Source: Meiothermus sp. (GTDB taxonomy: Bacteria; Deinococcota; Deinococci; Deinococcales; Thermaceae). Taken from it: DNA of 64,000 bases. This document shows, one piece after another, positions 10,172 to 19,744 of the stretch; position 1 is the first letter of the stretch; the number at the start of each line of letters is the position of its first letter. The position numbers were made by a program, and so were the translations under genes. The stretch lies in assembly GCF_026004115.1 (NCBI RefSeq), contig NZ_BPIM01000001.1, forward strand, positions 1,302,001 to 1,366,000, in the 5' to 3' direction. The notes below the pieces were generated by a model. The model was not told the origin of the DNA, did not search any database, and was given only the letters and a program-made list of their open reading frames with translations.

Positions 10172-10939
10172 GTGGAAAAATCAATGGGTGGGCACTTAGC
10201 CAACACCATGATGCAAATGACTCTAGAGGGTAGACGGTTGTTTTTACAGGGCGGTCAGGAACTTGGGCTGGATCTAGAGCCATACCTCCCTCGGTTTGCC
10301 CGATTCTATGAACTGCTCAACCTCGTCAACCAAAGCACCAATCTAACTGCTATACGGGATGAACAAGGCATCGTCCTAAAACATTTTTTGGATTCACTAA
10401 CCTGTTTGTCCTACTCTGGTTTTATAGACGGCCTCTCGGTAATTGACGTCGGCACCGGGGCGGGTTTCCCCGGTTTGCCCCTGGCCATTGTGCGGCCCAA
10501 CATCCACTTTGATCTTCTGGATGCCACCCAAAAAAAAGTGGGGTTTGTTGCCCAGGTGATTCAGGATCTGGGGCTGAGCAACGCCCAGGCGCTTTGGGGG
10601 CGCGCAGAGACACTCGCTCGGCAAAATGTAAAACGTGAAACATACGACGCGGCCTTAACCCGGGCAGTGGCTTCGCTGGCAACGGTGGCCGAGCTAACCC
10701 TCCCGTTGGTACGAATGGGTGGATTTGTGATTGCGCAAAAAGGGGCTGGGGCGGAAGCGGAAGCTGAGCAGGCCCAGGGTGCATTGCGGAGATTGGGAGG
10801 GGTGGTTGAGCACATCCTTCGGTTAACACTGCCCCGCACCGGGGATGAGCGCGCCCTGGTTATCATTCAGAAAATCTCCCCTAGCCCGCTTGAGTATCCG
10901 CGCAAACCCGGGGTTCCCGCTAAAAATCCGTTATCCTAG
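10172..10939 (+). CDS. rsmG: 16S rRNA (guanine-N7) methyltransferase RsmG (GidB)
   Basis: Up to 255 aa. The SAM-binding segment VIDVGTGAGFPGLPLAI and the preceding NLTAIRDEQGIVLKHFLDSLT identify the RsmG family, which methylates a guanine near the decoding site of 16S rRNA. The start is uncertain: GTG at 10172, ATG at 10184 and ATG at 10208 are in frame, while the best ribosome site (GGAGGAAAGG at 10145-10154) fits the first best. The stop TAG shares one base with the GTG of parA, indicating translational coupling. A parS-like site is embedded in the coding sequence at 10627-10642. Confidence 0.94.
   Translation: MEKSMGGHLANTMMQMTLEGRRLFLQGGQELGLDLEPYLPRFARFYELLNLVNQSTNLTAIRDEQGIVLKHFLDSLTCLSYSGFIDGLSVIDVGTGAGFPGLPLAIVRPNIHFDLLDATQKKVGFVAQVIQDLGLSNAQALWGRAETLARQNVKRETYDAALTRAVASLATVAELTLPLVRMGGFVIAQKGAGAEAEAEQAQGALRRLGGVVEHILRLTLPRTGDERALVIIQKISPSPLEYPRKPGVPAKNPLS
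10627..10642 (-). other. parS: parS-like site 2 (inside rsmG)
   Basis: TGTAAAACGTGAAACA is the exact reverse complement of the site at 10110. Two identical 16-mers 517 bp apart, both next to parAB, make a chance match unlikely. Confidence 0.7.
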
Positions 10940-11697
10940 TGGACAAGGTGAAGCGCATCGGGATCGTAAATCAAAAAGGTGGGGTCGGGAAGACCACCAC
11001 AGCGGTCAATCTTTCGGCCTACCTGGCTAAAGCGGGTCAGAAAGTTTTGCTGGTGGATCTCGACCCACAAGTCAACGCGACCTCCGGTGTAGGGCAGGCT
11101 GTGCAGGAAGAGAATATCTATACCGTGCTGGTCGGCTCTGGTGAAGCCCAGAGGGCTGTGGTCAACATTACCAAAGGCCTGGATTTATTGCCCTCGAGCC
11201 CCAATCTGGTGGGGGCTTCCGCCGAACTCATTGAAAACCCTACCCGGCTTGCCGAAGTACTGCGCCCGCTCGAGCCTGCCTACGACCTGATCCTGCTGGA
11301 TGCGCCCCCCAGCCTGGGGCCCATCACCCTCAATGTGCTTGCGGCTTCGGAGGGGCTAATTGTGCCGGTGCAGGCCGAATACTACGCGTTAGAGGGTATC
11401 GCGGGTTTGATGGAGACCATTGATCAGGTACGTGCCAGTCTCAACCCGGCCCTGCGGCTTCTGGGTGTGCTGATTACCATGTATGACCCCCGCACCTTGC
11501 TATCGCAGCAAGTCGAAAGCAACATCCGTGTGAATTTGGGCGAGAAGGTCTTCTGGACAGTGATTCCACGCAACGTCCGGCTGGCCGAAGCCCCCAGCCA
11601 CGGTCAGGACATAGGCCAGTATGCCCCTACCAGCAGTGGAGCCCATGCCTACCGACGGCTGGCCGAGGAGGTGATGCGCCGTGTCCAAGAAGCCTAG
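10939..11697 (+). CDS. parA: Chromosome partitioning ATPase ParA (Soj)
   Basis: A 252-aa Walker-type ATPase. The deviant Walker A motif KGGVGKTTTAVNL is at the N-terminus, DLDPQVNATSG follows, and Walker B is DLILLDAPP. With ParB and parS it moves and separates newly replicated origins and can also influence DnaA. The start is a GTG overlapping the rsmG stop. The next gene, parB, begins 17 bp before its end, so the two are translated together. Confidence 0.96.
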   Translation: MDKVKRIGIVNQKGGVGKTTTAVNLSAYLAKAGQKVLLVDLDPQVNATSGVGQAVQEENIYTVLVGSGEAQRAVVNITKGLDLLPSSPNLVGASAELIENPTRLAEVLRPLEPAYDLILLDAPPSLGPITLNVLAASEGLIVPVQAEYYALEGIAGLMETIDQVRASLNPALRLLGVLITMYDPRTLLSQQVESNIRVNLGEKVFWTVIPRNVRLAEAPSHGQDIGQYAPTSSGAHAYRRLAEEVMRRVQEA

Positions 11698-12499
11698 CGG
11701 TCTGGGCAAGGGGTTGGAGGCCTTGTTGCCCAAAACCCCGGCCTCCCTGACCAAACTGCCCCTGGCCTTGATCAAACCCAACCCTGGGCAGCCCCGCCGC
11801 CTTTTTGATCCGGTTGCGCTGGACGAACTGGCGGCTTCCATCAAGGAAAAAGGTCTGTTGCAACCCCTGTTGGTGCGCCCCAAGGGGGATATGTACGAGC
11901 TGGTCGCAGGCGAGCGACGCTTCAAAGCCGCTCAGATGGCGGGGTTGCGCGAGGTGCCGGTGGTCATCAAAGACATTGGTGAGCGCGAGGCCCTCGAGAT
12001 TGCCCTGATAGAAAACCTCCAGCGTGAGGACCTCAACCCCCTGGAAGAAGCTGAAGGGTACAAAAAACTGGTGGATATGGGGATGACCCAGGAAGAGGTG
12101 GCCAGGGCGGTGGGGAAGGCCCGGGTAACCGTGACCAACGCCTTGCGCCTGCTGCAGTTGAGCCCTGAAATCATGCAAGCCCTTGAAGAGAACAAAATAA
12201 GTGCAGGACATGCCAGGGCCCTCCTGATGCTGCCCGAAGCCCGGCGCAATTGGGGGCTTTCGGAGGTGCTTTCCAGGCAACTCAGTGTGCGTGAGACCGA
12301 AAAACTCAAAGACAAACCGGCGGCACAGGGCGCACGTTCCAGAGGTGAAGAGGCCTATGCCGACATTGCCCGCAACCTTTCGCGTCGGCTTGGCACCAAG
12401 GTTCGCTTTACCCATTACAAGCGAGGTAAGATCGAAATTAGCTACCACTCCGAGGAAGAACTGAGCGCCATCTTGCAGGCTTTGGGCTACGAAGCCTGA
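11681..12499 (+). CDS. parB: Chromosome partitioning protein ParB (Spo0J)
   Basis: A 272-aa CTP-dependent DNA clamp that loads at parS. The N-terminus (KKPSGLGKGLEALLPK) is typical, then the ParB/Srx domain with LRPK-like VRPKGDMYELVAGERRFKAA, the ENLQREDLNPLEEAEGYK motif, the helix-turn-helix region around QEEVARAVGKARVTVTNALR, and a C-terminal dimerisation segment. The start is GTG at 11681 inside the end of parA. It ends convergently to comEC with a small inverted repeat in the gap. Confidence 0.96.
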   Translation: MSKKPSGLGKGLEALLPKTPASLTKLPLALIKPNPGQPRRLFDPVALDELAASIKEKGLLQPLLVRPKGDMYELVAGERRFKAAQMAGLREVPVVIKDIGEREALEIALIENLQREDLNPLEEAEGYKKLVDMGMTQEEVARAVGKARVTVTNALRLLQLSPEIMQALEENKISAGHARALLMLPEARRNWGLSEVLSRQLSVRETEKLKDKPAAQGARSRGEEAYADIARNLSRRLGTKVRFTHYKRGKIEISYHSEEELSAILQALGYEA

Positions 12500-12508
12500 C
12501 CCGGGATA

Positions 12509-12526
12509 CCCCAGCCTGTCCTGGGG
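12509..12526. terminator. Possible bidirectional terminator between parB and comEC
   Basis: CCCCAG (12509-12514) and CTGGGG (12521-12526) form a short stem in the 32-bp gap between two convergent genes. There is no clear T-run on either side, so the call is weak. Confidence 0.3.
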
Positions 12527-12531
12527 GAAAT

Positions 12532-14571
12532 TCAGGGTAATGGTATCCGGATTGCGCCCTCGAGATCGGTGCGGCGGATCTCCACACCGTGTAAGCTCAA
12601 TCGCTCCAGCACGGATCGGGTGGGGTGCCCGTAGGGGTTGCTGCCCACCCCGATCAGGGCTACCCTGGGCTGAAAACTTTGTAGCAATCGTCCGCCAGTG
12701 CTGGTATCGGAGCCGTGGTGTCCTACTTTGAGAAAGTCCACTTTTTCGGCCTCCCAAAGGGCCTCGGCCGAAACCGGAGCGTCTCCAGTGAACAGGGCTT
12801 TACGCCCTTTGTACTCCAGCACAAACACCAGGCTACGGTCGTTGTCCAGCGCTTCGCGGCCCTGCGGCCCCAGAAAGCGCAGGCTGGCCCCAGCAATTTT
12901 GAGCTGTGTGCCGGCTCGAGCCGATACTATCTGCACCCGCTGACGGTGGGCGGCTTGGTGCAAGGCATCGTCTAATTCATCCCCCCGCACCCGCGGTCCA
13001 GTGACCAGTGTGCCTAACGGAAAGTTTTGCATCACCAGCGGCAGGGCCTGTATATGGTCCCCGTCGGGGTGGGTAGCGATTACCAGATCCAGATCATCTA
13101 CCCCCAGGGCCCGCAGCGCACTTTCCAGTCGGGGATAGGCCCAGTCCCGGCCCCCGTCCACCAGAATCTCCACCCTGCCCGGCAGGCGTACCAGCGTGGC
13201 ATCGCCCTGCCCCACGTCGAGCTGCCAGATTTCGGCCCGTTGGAGTGTTTGCGGCAACAGCGAAACCAGGATCGTGGTCGCGGCCAGTACGCCGGCCCGC
13301 GACCAACGAATGCGACCATAAAGTGCAGCCAGCAAGGGCAAAATCCCCAGAAAATACAGCGCAAAACCTGTGGGGCCAATCTCGCCCCAGCGCAGTTGCG
13401 GCCCGCTGGATAGCCACCCCACCAGTCCCAGCGTAAGTTGGCTGAGCCACTCCACTGGCCAGGCCAGAACCCCGCCCAGCAGCAGCTTGACAAAGCCCAG
13501 CGGAACCAACAGGTTCAAAATCGGAAGCACCAGCAAATTGGCGATGGGGGAGACCAGTGGCAGTTGGTGAAAGTGGTGGAGCAGTAGTGGAAGGATAAAG
13601 AGCTGGGCTGCAAAAGTCACACTGACCGAGGCCCAGAGCCAGTTTTGCCAGCCCTGAAGCTTTGGCAAGCGGGGAAGCAGCAGGGCCATTCCCAGCACGG
13701 CCAGGTAGGAAAGCTGGGCCGAGAGGCTGAAGATGGCATGAGGCCAGATCAACAGGTGAATAAAAAGCGCGAGCGAGAGGGCGGGCAACACCGCCACCTT
13801 GCCCTTGCCCAAAAACAAGCCCAGCAACACCAGACCCCCCATGATCACCGCCCGTACCAGCGAGGGTTGCGGCCCGACCAACAGCAAATACATCAGCAGG
13901 AGGCCCAGGGTCACCAGATAACGCCAGTGTCCTAGCCGGTACAAAAGCAGTACCAGAAATCCAGCCAGAATGGCCACGTGGAGCCCGGAAAGAGCCAACG
14001 CGTGGGCCAGTCCGGCCCGCTGGAACTCGCCATAGGTCTCCCCCAGCTCCCGCCGCTCACCGAGGGTTAAGGCTTCTGCCAGCGCTGCTGCCGAGGGGGA
14101 GAGCCCGGCCACCAATTGCTGTCGGAGCCGCTGCCGGGTGTCCGGGGCCGGGGGTTCAAACCGCACCACCTGCCGGGCCTGCAAGACCGCCTGGACGCCC
14201 AGACCGCGTAGCCAGATTGCTTGATCAAATCCGCCGGGATTGCGCCGGCTTTGTGGGCGGAGCAGATGGCCCTCCAGGATGTAGTTACCATCCTGCAAGC
14301 GGGGAAAATACCGCACGTAAACCCGCCCCTGGGGGGTGTGCAGGAACCCTTCTTGGAGGGTGCCCTGAAGCCGCACCCACTGTCCTATCTGCGAAGCCCA
14401 GGGGTCTTTGGACAGACCCAGATGAAGAACCACCAGGGTGTACGCCAGTAAGCCCAACCACCGCGCCGTCTGCGGCAACCAAAGCCCAGCCAGCAAGCCC
14501 AAGAACGCCCAGGGGGTAAGCTGGGTTAGAGCACCGAGCAGTGCCCCCAGGCCCAAGGCATAAGGAATCAT
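12532..14571 (-). CDS. comEC: Competence protein ComEC/Rec2 (DNA uptake channel)
   Basis: A 679-aa membrane protein. It has N-terminal membrane segments, a short soluble OB-like part (about residues 60-140), the central multi-helix Competence domain with ALSGLHVAILAG, and a C-terminal metallo-beta-lactamase-like domain carrying ATHPDGDHIQALP and KVGHHGSDTSTG. It forms the channel through which one strand of transforming DNA enters the cytoplasm; the C-terminal domain may degrade the other strand. The start overlaps the comEA stop by 4 bp (ATGA), so the two competence genes are coupled. Natural transformation is well known in Thermus, which supports the role. Confidence 0.93.
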   Translation of the reverse strand: MIPYALGLGALLGALTQLTPWAFLGLLAGLWLPQTARWLGLLAYTLVVLHLGLSKDPWASQIGQWVRLQGTLQEGFLHTPQGRVYVRYFPRLQDGNYILEGHLLRPQSRRNPGGFDQAIWLRGLGVQAVLQARQVVRFEPPAPDTRQRLRQQLVAGLSPSAAALAEALTLGERRELGETYGEFQRAGLAHALALSGLHVAILAGFLVLLLYRLGHWRYLVTLGLLLMYLLLVGPQPSLVRAVIMGGLVLLGLFLGKGKVAVLPALSLALFIHLLIWPHAIFSLSAQLSYLAVLGMALLLPRLPKLQGWQNWLWASVSVTFAAQLFILPLLLHHFHQLPLVSPIANLLVLPILNLLVPLGFVKLLLGGVLAWPVEWLSQLTLGLVGWLSSGPQLRWGEIGPTGFALYFLGILPLLAALYGRIRWSRAGVLAATTILVSLLPQTLQRAEIWQLDVGQGDATLVRLPGRVEILVDGGRDWAYPRLESALRALGVDDLDLVIATHPDGDHIQALPLVMQNFPLGTLVTGPRVRGDELDDALHQAAHRQRVQIVSARAGTQLKIAGASLRFLGPQGREALDNDRSLVFVLEYKGRKALFTGDAPVSAEALWEAEKVDFLKVGHHGSDTSTGGRLLQSFQPRVALIGVGSNPYGHPTRSVLERLSLHGVEIRRTDLEGAIRIPLP

Positions 14572-14933
14572 AGGGCGACCAGCGGCCGCAAGCGCTCCAA
14601 TAGCTTGGGGCCAATTCCCTTGACCCGATCCAGATCCTCGAGCGAACGGTAGGGGCGGCCTTCAATAATGCGCTGGGCGAGCGCGGGGCCAACACCGGGC
14701 AGGCTTTCAATCTCGGCCTGGCTAGCGCTGTTGAGGTTGACCTTGGCAACCTCCGGGGCAACAGGGCCGGGTTGTAGGGCAGACGAGGTCACCTCTGGCC
14801 GGGCCAGCAAGCCCTGTGTAGCCGGGGTTTTGACCTCAGCCTGGGCGAACCGAACGGTTAGTTGGGGCCAAATACTTGCGAATCCAAGCGCAAGGACAAC
14901 AGCAATATAGGCTACGCTCAGCCAACGTTCCAC
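14568..14933 (-). CDS. comEA: ComEA-type helix-hairpin-helix DNA-binding protein
   Basis: A 121-aa protein with one N-terminal membrane helix (VAYIAVVLALGFASIW) and a C-terminal double helix-hairpin-helix domain (LNSASQAEIESLPGVGPALA, then VKGIGPKLLERL). It binds incoming double-stranded DNA outside the membrane and delivers it to ComEC, encoded next. The start is GTG at 14933; a TAAATT hexamer 8 nt before it and the absence of a ribosome site suggest leaderless translation. Confidence 0.9.
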   Translation of the reverse strand: MERWLSVAYIAVVLALGFASIWPQLTVRFAQAEVKTPATQGLLARPEVTSSALQPGPVAPEVAKVNLNSASQAEIESLPGVGPALAQRIIEGRPYRSLEDLDRVKGIGPKLLERLRPLVAL

Positions 14934-15043
14934 AAAGCCCCAATTTAGCTACCCTTGGGGTGAGAGCGGGGTTATTTGACAAGAGACAGGCTGTTGCGAA
15001 AATGTCAGGGCCTGGTATGTGGAGGGTCTATTTTTTCGTCCAA

Positions 15044-15898
15044 TCAGTAGGGCTCGGATAAGCGCCACTGAATCAGTGAGAGCGACAGCCCGATGGCAAT
15101 CACGCCCAGCGGAATCCAAATATCGCTGGTGGTGCCCATATTCACCACCAGATACCCCACCGTGACCACCGCCGTAATGAGCGCAGATACTTTGAGCAGC
15201 GTCGAGATAATCCGCTGGGTAGAACGGAGGGTTCTGACAGGGGCTACCGGCGGAACGGTTAAATCGCCTTGCGAGGCCGGAGCCGAGGGCACCGGAGTAG
15301 GTAAGGGCTCGGCCACAGCGGGCGCAGCGCTGGATTTGGGGGAGCCTTCATACGCCCAGATGGAGTCGCTGGGTTCATCGGGCAGGGTTTTGGGGGGTTC
15401 TGCGATGTTAATTTGCCCCGAGGGAGCGGGTTCAATCTCTGCCGGGGCGGGCATTTCCAAGGGGGTAGGGTGGGGTGGATGGGCAATCGGTTTGCTGGGA
15501 GCGGCAGCCGGTTCTTCTAACTTGGGGAACAGGGGAGAGGCTGGCGCTGCCGGGGCTTGCTCGAGAGTTTTAGGGCGTTCGATGATCTGGGTGGGTTCGG
15601 ATTTGGCTTTGAGTACGTGGCCCTTGAGCGACTCCAGAAAGAGTTTCAACTCGTCTTTCTGGAAGGCAATCGGGGCAATTTCCATTAGGGTGCCCTGTTC
15701 GCCTACTACATCCACATTGCCTGTCTGTTTGTTGACACCAATACGCTTAATTTGAGAGAGCCGCGCACTTTGCTGGGTGTGGTCATCCAGGTAAAACAAT
15801 TCTCGGCTGGTCAGTGCGAGAAGACCTCCAGGGCCTTCTAGCCGAGCAATAATATCGGCCTGGGTTAGGTCTGAAAGGCGAGCTTCATATTTGCCCAT
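15044..15898 (-). CDS. Membrane protein with PH-like N-terminal domain and Pro/Ala-rich linker
   Basis: A 284-aa protein of unknown function. Residues 1-100 (MGKYEARLSDLTQADIIARL... LLALTSRELFYLDD) resemble the small bacterial PH-like fold seen in short membrane-associated proteins; this is inferred from the pattern. A long Pro/Ala/Ser/Glu-rich, probably unstructured stretch follows, and two hydrophobic helices close the protein (VSALITAVVTVGYLVVNMG and IWIPLGVIAIGLSLSLIQW). The start at 15898 is favoured because TAAACT stands 7 nt upstream, a leaderless arrangement. A longer ATG start at 15976 is possible. It is divergent from the GDPD gene. Confidence 0.65.
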   Translation of the reverse strand: MGKYEARLSDLTQADIIARLEGPGGLLALTSRELFYLDDHTQQSARLSQIKRIGVNKQTGNVDVVGEQGTLMEIAPIAFQKDELKLFLESLKGHVLKAKSEPTQIIERPKTLEQAPAAPASPLFPKLEEPAAAPSKPIAHPPHPTPLEMPAPAEIEPAPSGQINIAEPPKTLPDEPSDSIWAYEGSPKSSAAPAVAEPLPTPVPSAPASQGDLTVPPVAPVRTLRSTQRIISTLLKVSALITAVVTVGYLVVNMGTTSDIWIPLGVIAIGLSLSLIQWRLSEPY

Positions 15899-16039
15899 GA
15901 TTATCAGTTTACAACATACGCAGGATAGTCTGCTTGCATCCGTCACGTAAAATCGAACAGATGGCGGTATAACCATGGCTCCCAGACATGAAAGTTGTCC
16001 GAAAAAGAAGAAAAACCCTGCACAGCAAAGGAGAACCAG

Positions 16040-16720
16040 ATGACATTCTCTATGCCTGTTCTACTTGGTCACCGCGGTTCTCCCCACGGGGCCAGGGAAA
16101 ACACCCTCGAGTCCTTCCAGCTGGCCCTGGAAGCGGGCCTGGATGGCCTCGAGCTTGACCTGCACCGCACCCGCGATGGGGTTCTGGCGGTTTATCACGA
16201 CTTCGAGTTTGAGGGACGGCCCATCAACGAACTGGACTGGCCTGCTTTGCAACACCTGGCGCCCTGGATGCCCCGCCTCGAGCAGGTTTTTGAACTGGCC
16301 GAGCAATTTCCCAAAACCTGGCTCAACTTGGAGCTCAAAAGCCAGCCGGGCCCCTCAGACGGCCGCGAAGCCGCGCTGGTCCAAGCCCTCCTGGTCTGGC
16401 CAGAGCGAGAACGGGTCTGGATCAGCAGCTTCGATCCCCTGGCCCTGATTCGCTTGCACCGGCTAAAGGTAGATGTTCCGCTGGCCTTGCTGTATGCCGA
16501 GCCCGAGATGGAAGAACTGGTGCCCTGCTTGCCGGTGCAGGGGGTACATCCTCATTTTGCCCTGCTGAACCAGGCCAAGGTGAGCGAACATAAGGCCAGG
16601 GGCCTTTTTGTAGCCACCTGGACGGTCAACCAGGCCGCCGTTGTGCGCGAACTCCTGGCGTGGGGTGTGGACGGTATCATTGGCGACCTGCCCACAGAGC
16701 TTCTGGCAGGCAGACGCTAA
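16040..16720 (+). CDS. Glycerophosphodiester phosphodiesterase
   Basis: A 226-aa protein with the GDPD TIM-barrel motifs: LLGHRGSPHGARENTLESF at the N-terminus, ELDLHRTRDGVLAVYHD for the metal-binding Glu and Asp and catalytic His, and LNLELKSQ further on. It hydrolyses glycerophosphodiesters from phospholipid turnover to glycerol-3-phosphate and an alcohol. There is no signal peptide, so it acts in the cytoplasm. The start at 16040 is preceded by AAGGAG at 6 nt spacing; an upstream in-frame start at 15995 lacks such a site. Confidence 0.9.
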   Translation: MTFSMPVLLGHRGSPHGARENTLESFQLALEAGLDGLELDLHRTRDGVLAVYHDFEFEGRPINELDWPALQHLAPWMPRLEQVFELAEQFPKTWLNLELKSQPGPSDGREAALVQALLVWPERERVWISSFDPLALIRLHRLKVDVPLALLYAEPEMEELVPCLPVQGVHPHFALLNQAKVSEHKARGLFVATWTVNQAAVVRELLAWGVDGIIGDLPTELLAGRR

Positions 16721-16761
16721 ATTGCACACCCCCTTGCGGCACTCTGCGCTACGCTTGAGCC

Positions 16762-16956
16762 ATGCAAGGGATGCGTTTCAAACTCATTGCCGCTGCCGAC
16801 CCGGATATGTTCCAAGATCGGCTCAACCGTTTTGTGGAGAGCCTGCCTCCGGATGCGCTGATTGTAGATATTAAGTTTTCCACCTCGACCAGCGGCGCAC
16901 AGACCATGTACGCCGCTTTGGTGCATTACAAGTCGGTGGAAGAGTGGAAAGACTAG
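16762..16956 (+). CDS. Small Cse60-family (DUF2758) protein
   Basis: A 64-aa protein. The pattern (charged helix, IVDIKFST, MYAALVHYKSVEEW) resembles the short Cse60/DUF2758 family, whose function is unknown outside Bacillus sporulation; the assignment is by pattern only. TACGCT stands 6 nt before the ATG and there is no ribosome site, so the transcript is probably leaderless. Confidence 0.65.
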   Translation: MQGMRFKLIAAADPDMFQDRLNRFVESLPPDALIVDIKFSTSTSGAQTMYAALVHYKSVEEWKD

Positions 16957-17073
16957 TGGTCAGGTAATCAGGAAATCGGTGCGCAAATCAGTGCCTTCCA
17001 ATGAGCCGCAGATCGCAATTTGGGGCAATCAACGTGCTTCAAAACGCGCCGAAAATAAGTTGTTGGTGCACCG
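16955..17073 (+). repeat. Intergenic repeat family B, copy 1
   Basis: The segment containing CAGTGCCTTCCAATGAGCCG, GGGGCAATCAACGTGCTTC and AAAATAAGTTG..GGTGCACCGG recurs with about 80% identity by eye at 25.1-25.3 and 34.5-34.65 kb. It has no coding capacity and lies between a plus-strand gene and the end of a minus-strand gene. Confidence 0.7.
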
Positions 17074-17095
17074 GAAAAGTCCGCCATTGCAGCGA

Positions 17096-18115
17096 TCAGG
17101 CGATTTGTAAGGCTTGTTCAATACGTTCCAGCGCCAGCGGTATATCTTCGTCGCGCAGGTCGCGGTGGGTGACAAAGCGCACCCGGTTGGCAGCCATCGG
17201 ATTAATCAGTACCCCCAGCTCACGCAGCCGCTCGGCAAAAGCGGGGGCCTGGGGAACCTGGGCATACACCATATTGGTCTGCACCGCTTGCATGTCTACC
17301 TCGAGGTGCAGGCGCAGCATCCCTTCCGCCAGGGCCCGGGCCATCTGGTGGTCTTTGGCCAGGTGCTGGGGGCCTTCGGTCAGGGCCACGATGCCGGCCG
17401 CCGCCAGCACCCCGGCCTGCCGCATTCCACCCCCCAGCAGCTTGCGGTAGCGCCAGGCCTCGGCCCTGTAGTCGCGGGGCATCAGCAAAAGGGAGCCGAC
17501 CGGCGCCCCCAGCCCTTTGGACAAACAGATCGAGACCGTGCGGAAACCCCGGGCCAGCTCGGTAGGGGTGGTTTGCAGGGCCACTACCGCATTGAAGAAG
17601 CGCGCCCCGTCCAGGTGGGTGGGGAGACCAGCCTGGTGGGCGACTTGCTGAATGGCACGCTGAACCGCCAGGGGCACGACCGTACCGCCGGCGGTGTTGT
17701 GGGTGTTTTCCAGTGCGATCAGGCCGGTGGGGGCCTGGTGTACCGAGGTGTGGATTGCGGCCCGCACGGCCTCGGGGTCGGGTACGCCGTAAGGGGCTTC
17801 CACAATCCGGATGGTTCCGCCCGAGAGCACCGCCAGCGAGCCTGGCTCGTATTCATAAATGTGCGCCCCTTTGGGAGCAATCACCTCCTGGCCGCGTTTC
17901 AGGTGCAGCATCAGGGCGACCTGGTTGGTCATGGTGCCGCTGGGCATGAAGAGGGCGGCCTCGAGGCCCAGCATCTCGGCGGCCAGGGCCTCCAGGCGGT
18001 TTACGGTGGGGTCTTCGCCGTACACATCGTCTCCTACCTCGGCCTCGGCCATGGCCTTGCGCATAGCAGGGGTGGGCCGGGTTACGGTGTCGGAGCGGAG
18101 GTCAATAACCTGCAT
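17096..18115 (-). CDS. ltaE: Low-specificity L-threonine aldolase
   Basis: A 339-aa PLP enzyme of the threonine aldolase/beta-eliminating lyase family. It begins with [19 protein letters not shown] and [15 protein letters not shown], shows the PLP-proximal [10 protein letters not shown], and the Schiff-base lysine in [14 protein letters not shown]. It cleaves threonine or allo-threonine to glycine and acetaldehyde. A TAGTAT hexamer 7 nt before the ATG with no ribosome site suggests leaderless expression. It is divergent from the acyl-CoA dehydrogenase gene. Confidence 0.93.
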   Translation of the reverse strand: MQVIDLRSDTVTRPTPAMRKAMAEAEVGDDVYGEDPTVNRLEALAAEMLGLEAALFMPSGTMTNQVALMLHLKRGQEVIAPKGAHIYEYEPGSLAVLSGGTIRIVEAPYGVPDPEAVRAAIHTSVHQAPTGLIALENTHNTAGGTVVPLAVQRAIQQVAHQAGLPTHLDGARFFNAVVALQTTPTELARGFRTVSICLSKGLGAPVGSLLLMPRDYRAEAWRYRKLLGGGMRQAGVLAAAGIVALTEGPQHLAKDHQMARALAEGMLRLHLEVDMQAVQTNMVYAQVPQAPAFAERLRELGVLINPMAANRVRFVTHRDLRDEDIPLALERIEQALQIA

Positions 18116-18147
18116 GGGCCTTATACTACTGCTGAAAGCAGGGTTGT

Positions 18148-19744
18148 ATGGAACATCAGTCCTACGCCTACGCTAAGAACCACTGGATGCTGGAGTCGGA
18201 TCTGCCGGCCCTCCTGAACCGTTACTGGAAAGGTTGGGAGGCCCATCGGGACGAATTCGAAAGCTTTGGTGCCCTAGCCGGAGGCGAGGCCTACCGCGTG
18301 GCCGACCATGTGGACAAAGAAGCTCGCTCGGTGCTCGTGATGCACGACCTGGAAGGCCAGCGCATAGACCGGGTACGGCTTTCGCCAGCTCAGGAAAGCC
18401 TCAACCGCCAACTGGCCGCCATCAACCGTGCCCCCTACCAGGGGGGAAGCTGGCACCTGCACTTTGCCCAGGGCTTCCTACTGGCCGACCCCGGTCTGTA
18501 CTGCATCCAGACCATCACCAACGCCACCGTCTACGCCATCCACAAGTACGCCCCGCAGTTTGCCCCTTGGAAAGAAGAACTTTTGCAGGGAAAAGCTTTT
18601 GGAGCTACCTGGATGACCGAGGTGCAAGGCGGCTCCGATCTGGGGGCCAACAAAGTGCGGGCCGTGCCCGACGGGGCGGTCTGGCGTCTCTATGGTGACA
18701 AATACTTCTCCAGCGGGGCGGGCCTGACCGACTATGCGATTGTTTCGGCCCGCCCGGAAGGCGCCCCGCCCGGCCCCAAGGGGGTGGCTTTGTTCCTGGT
18801 GCCCCGCCTGGATAGCAACGGGGCGCTCAACTACCGGGTACGCCGCCTCAAGGACAAGCTGGCCACCCGCGCGGTGCCTTCGGGCGAGGTGGACTTCGAC
18901 CACACCGAGGCCTACCTCATCGGCAAGCCCGAGGAAGGCATTTATTACATCCTGGAAACCCTGACCCTCTCGCGCCTGGCCAATGCAGTGGGGGCGCTGG
19001 GTCTGGCTCGCAAAGCCCAGCTCGAGGCCCTCTTCCGCGCCCGCTCCCGGGTGGCCTTCGGCCAGAAGCTGGAAGAGCACCCCCTCATCCGGCGCGACCT
19101 GACCGACCTAGCAGTGCGCATTGCGGGTGGGCTGGCCCTCACCTTCCGCGCGGTGGCGGCCTGGGAGGAGGCCTGGCTCGAGACCCCCCCCCTACAGCCC
19201 TCGCTACCACTACGCCCGCCTGCTGGCGCACCTGGCCAAGGCCCGCACCGCCGAGCATGGCACCTACTGCACCCAGCTCGGGATGGAACTATTCGGCGGG
19301 GTAGGCTTCGTGGAGGACTTTGCCATCGCCCGTCTGGCGAGAGAGGCCCTGATTACCCCCATCTGGGAAGGGCCGGCCAACGTGCAGGCCCTGGACACCC
19401 TGGAGGTGCTCTTCCGCAAGGGGGCCGCCGAGCCTTTTGTGGAGGAGTTTGCGTCCAGGCTCGAGGCTGTTGGCACCGAGGAGGCCCATCGGGCCCGCTC
19501 CGTGTTGCAAGACACCCTGGCCGGCCTGCGGGCCCTTTCCCCCCAGGAGGCCCAGTGGCAGGCCAAGGACGCCCTGCGCACCCTGGCCGATGCCGCTACC
19601 GTAGCTCTCCTGTACGACCTCGGCGGCGAGCGCTACGCCAAGCTGGCGGCCCTGTACGCCCGGCACTTCCTGCAAAAGGAGGAGTACCCGGCCTGGGCGA
19701 TGCGGGCAAAGGAGGTTTGGAGTTTGGCCGGTGTTGCCGTTTAG
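18148..19744 (+). CDS. Acyl-CoA dehydrogenase (AidB-like), frameshifted at a poly-C tract
   Basis: The first 350 codons encode an FAD-dependent acyl-CoA dehydrogenase of the large AidB-like kind ([45 protein letters not shown]). At 19184-19192 there is a run of nine C. The original frame then reads nonsense to 19785, while the next frame continues the family ([48 protein letters not shown]) to a stop at 19742-19744. Eight C would restore a 531-aa protein of normal size. The gene is therefore either a pseudogene, slippage-prone or misread at the homopolymer. The substrate is unknown. Its stop overlaps that of the next gene by 3-4 bp, convergent. Confidence 0.85.
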
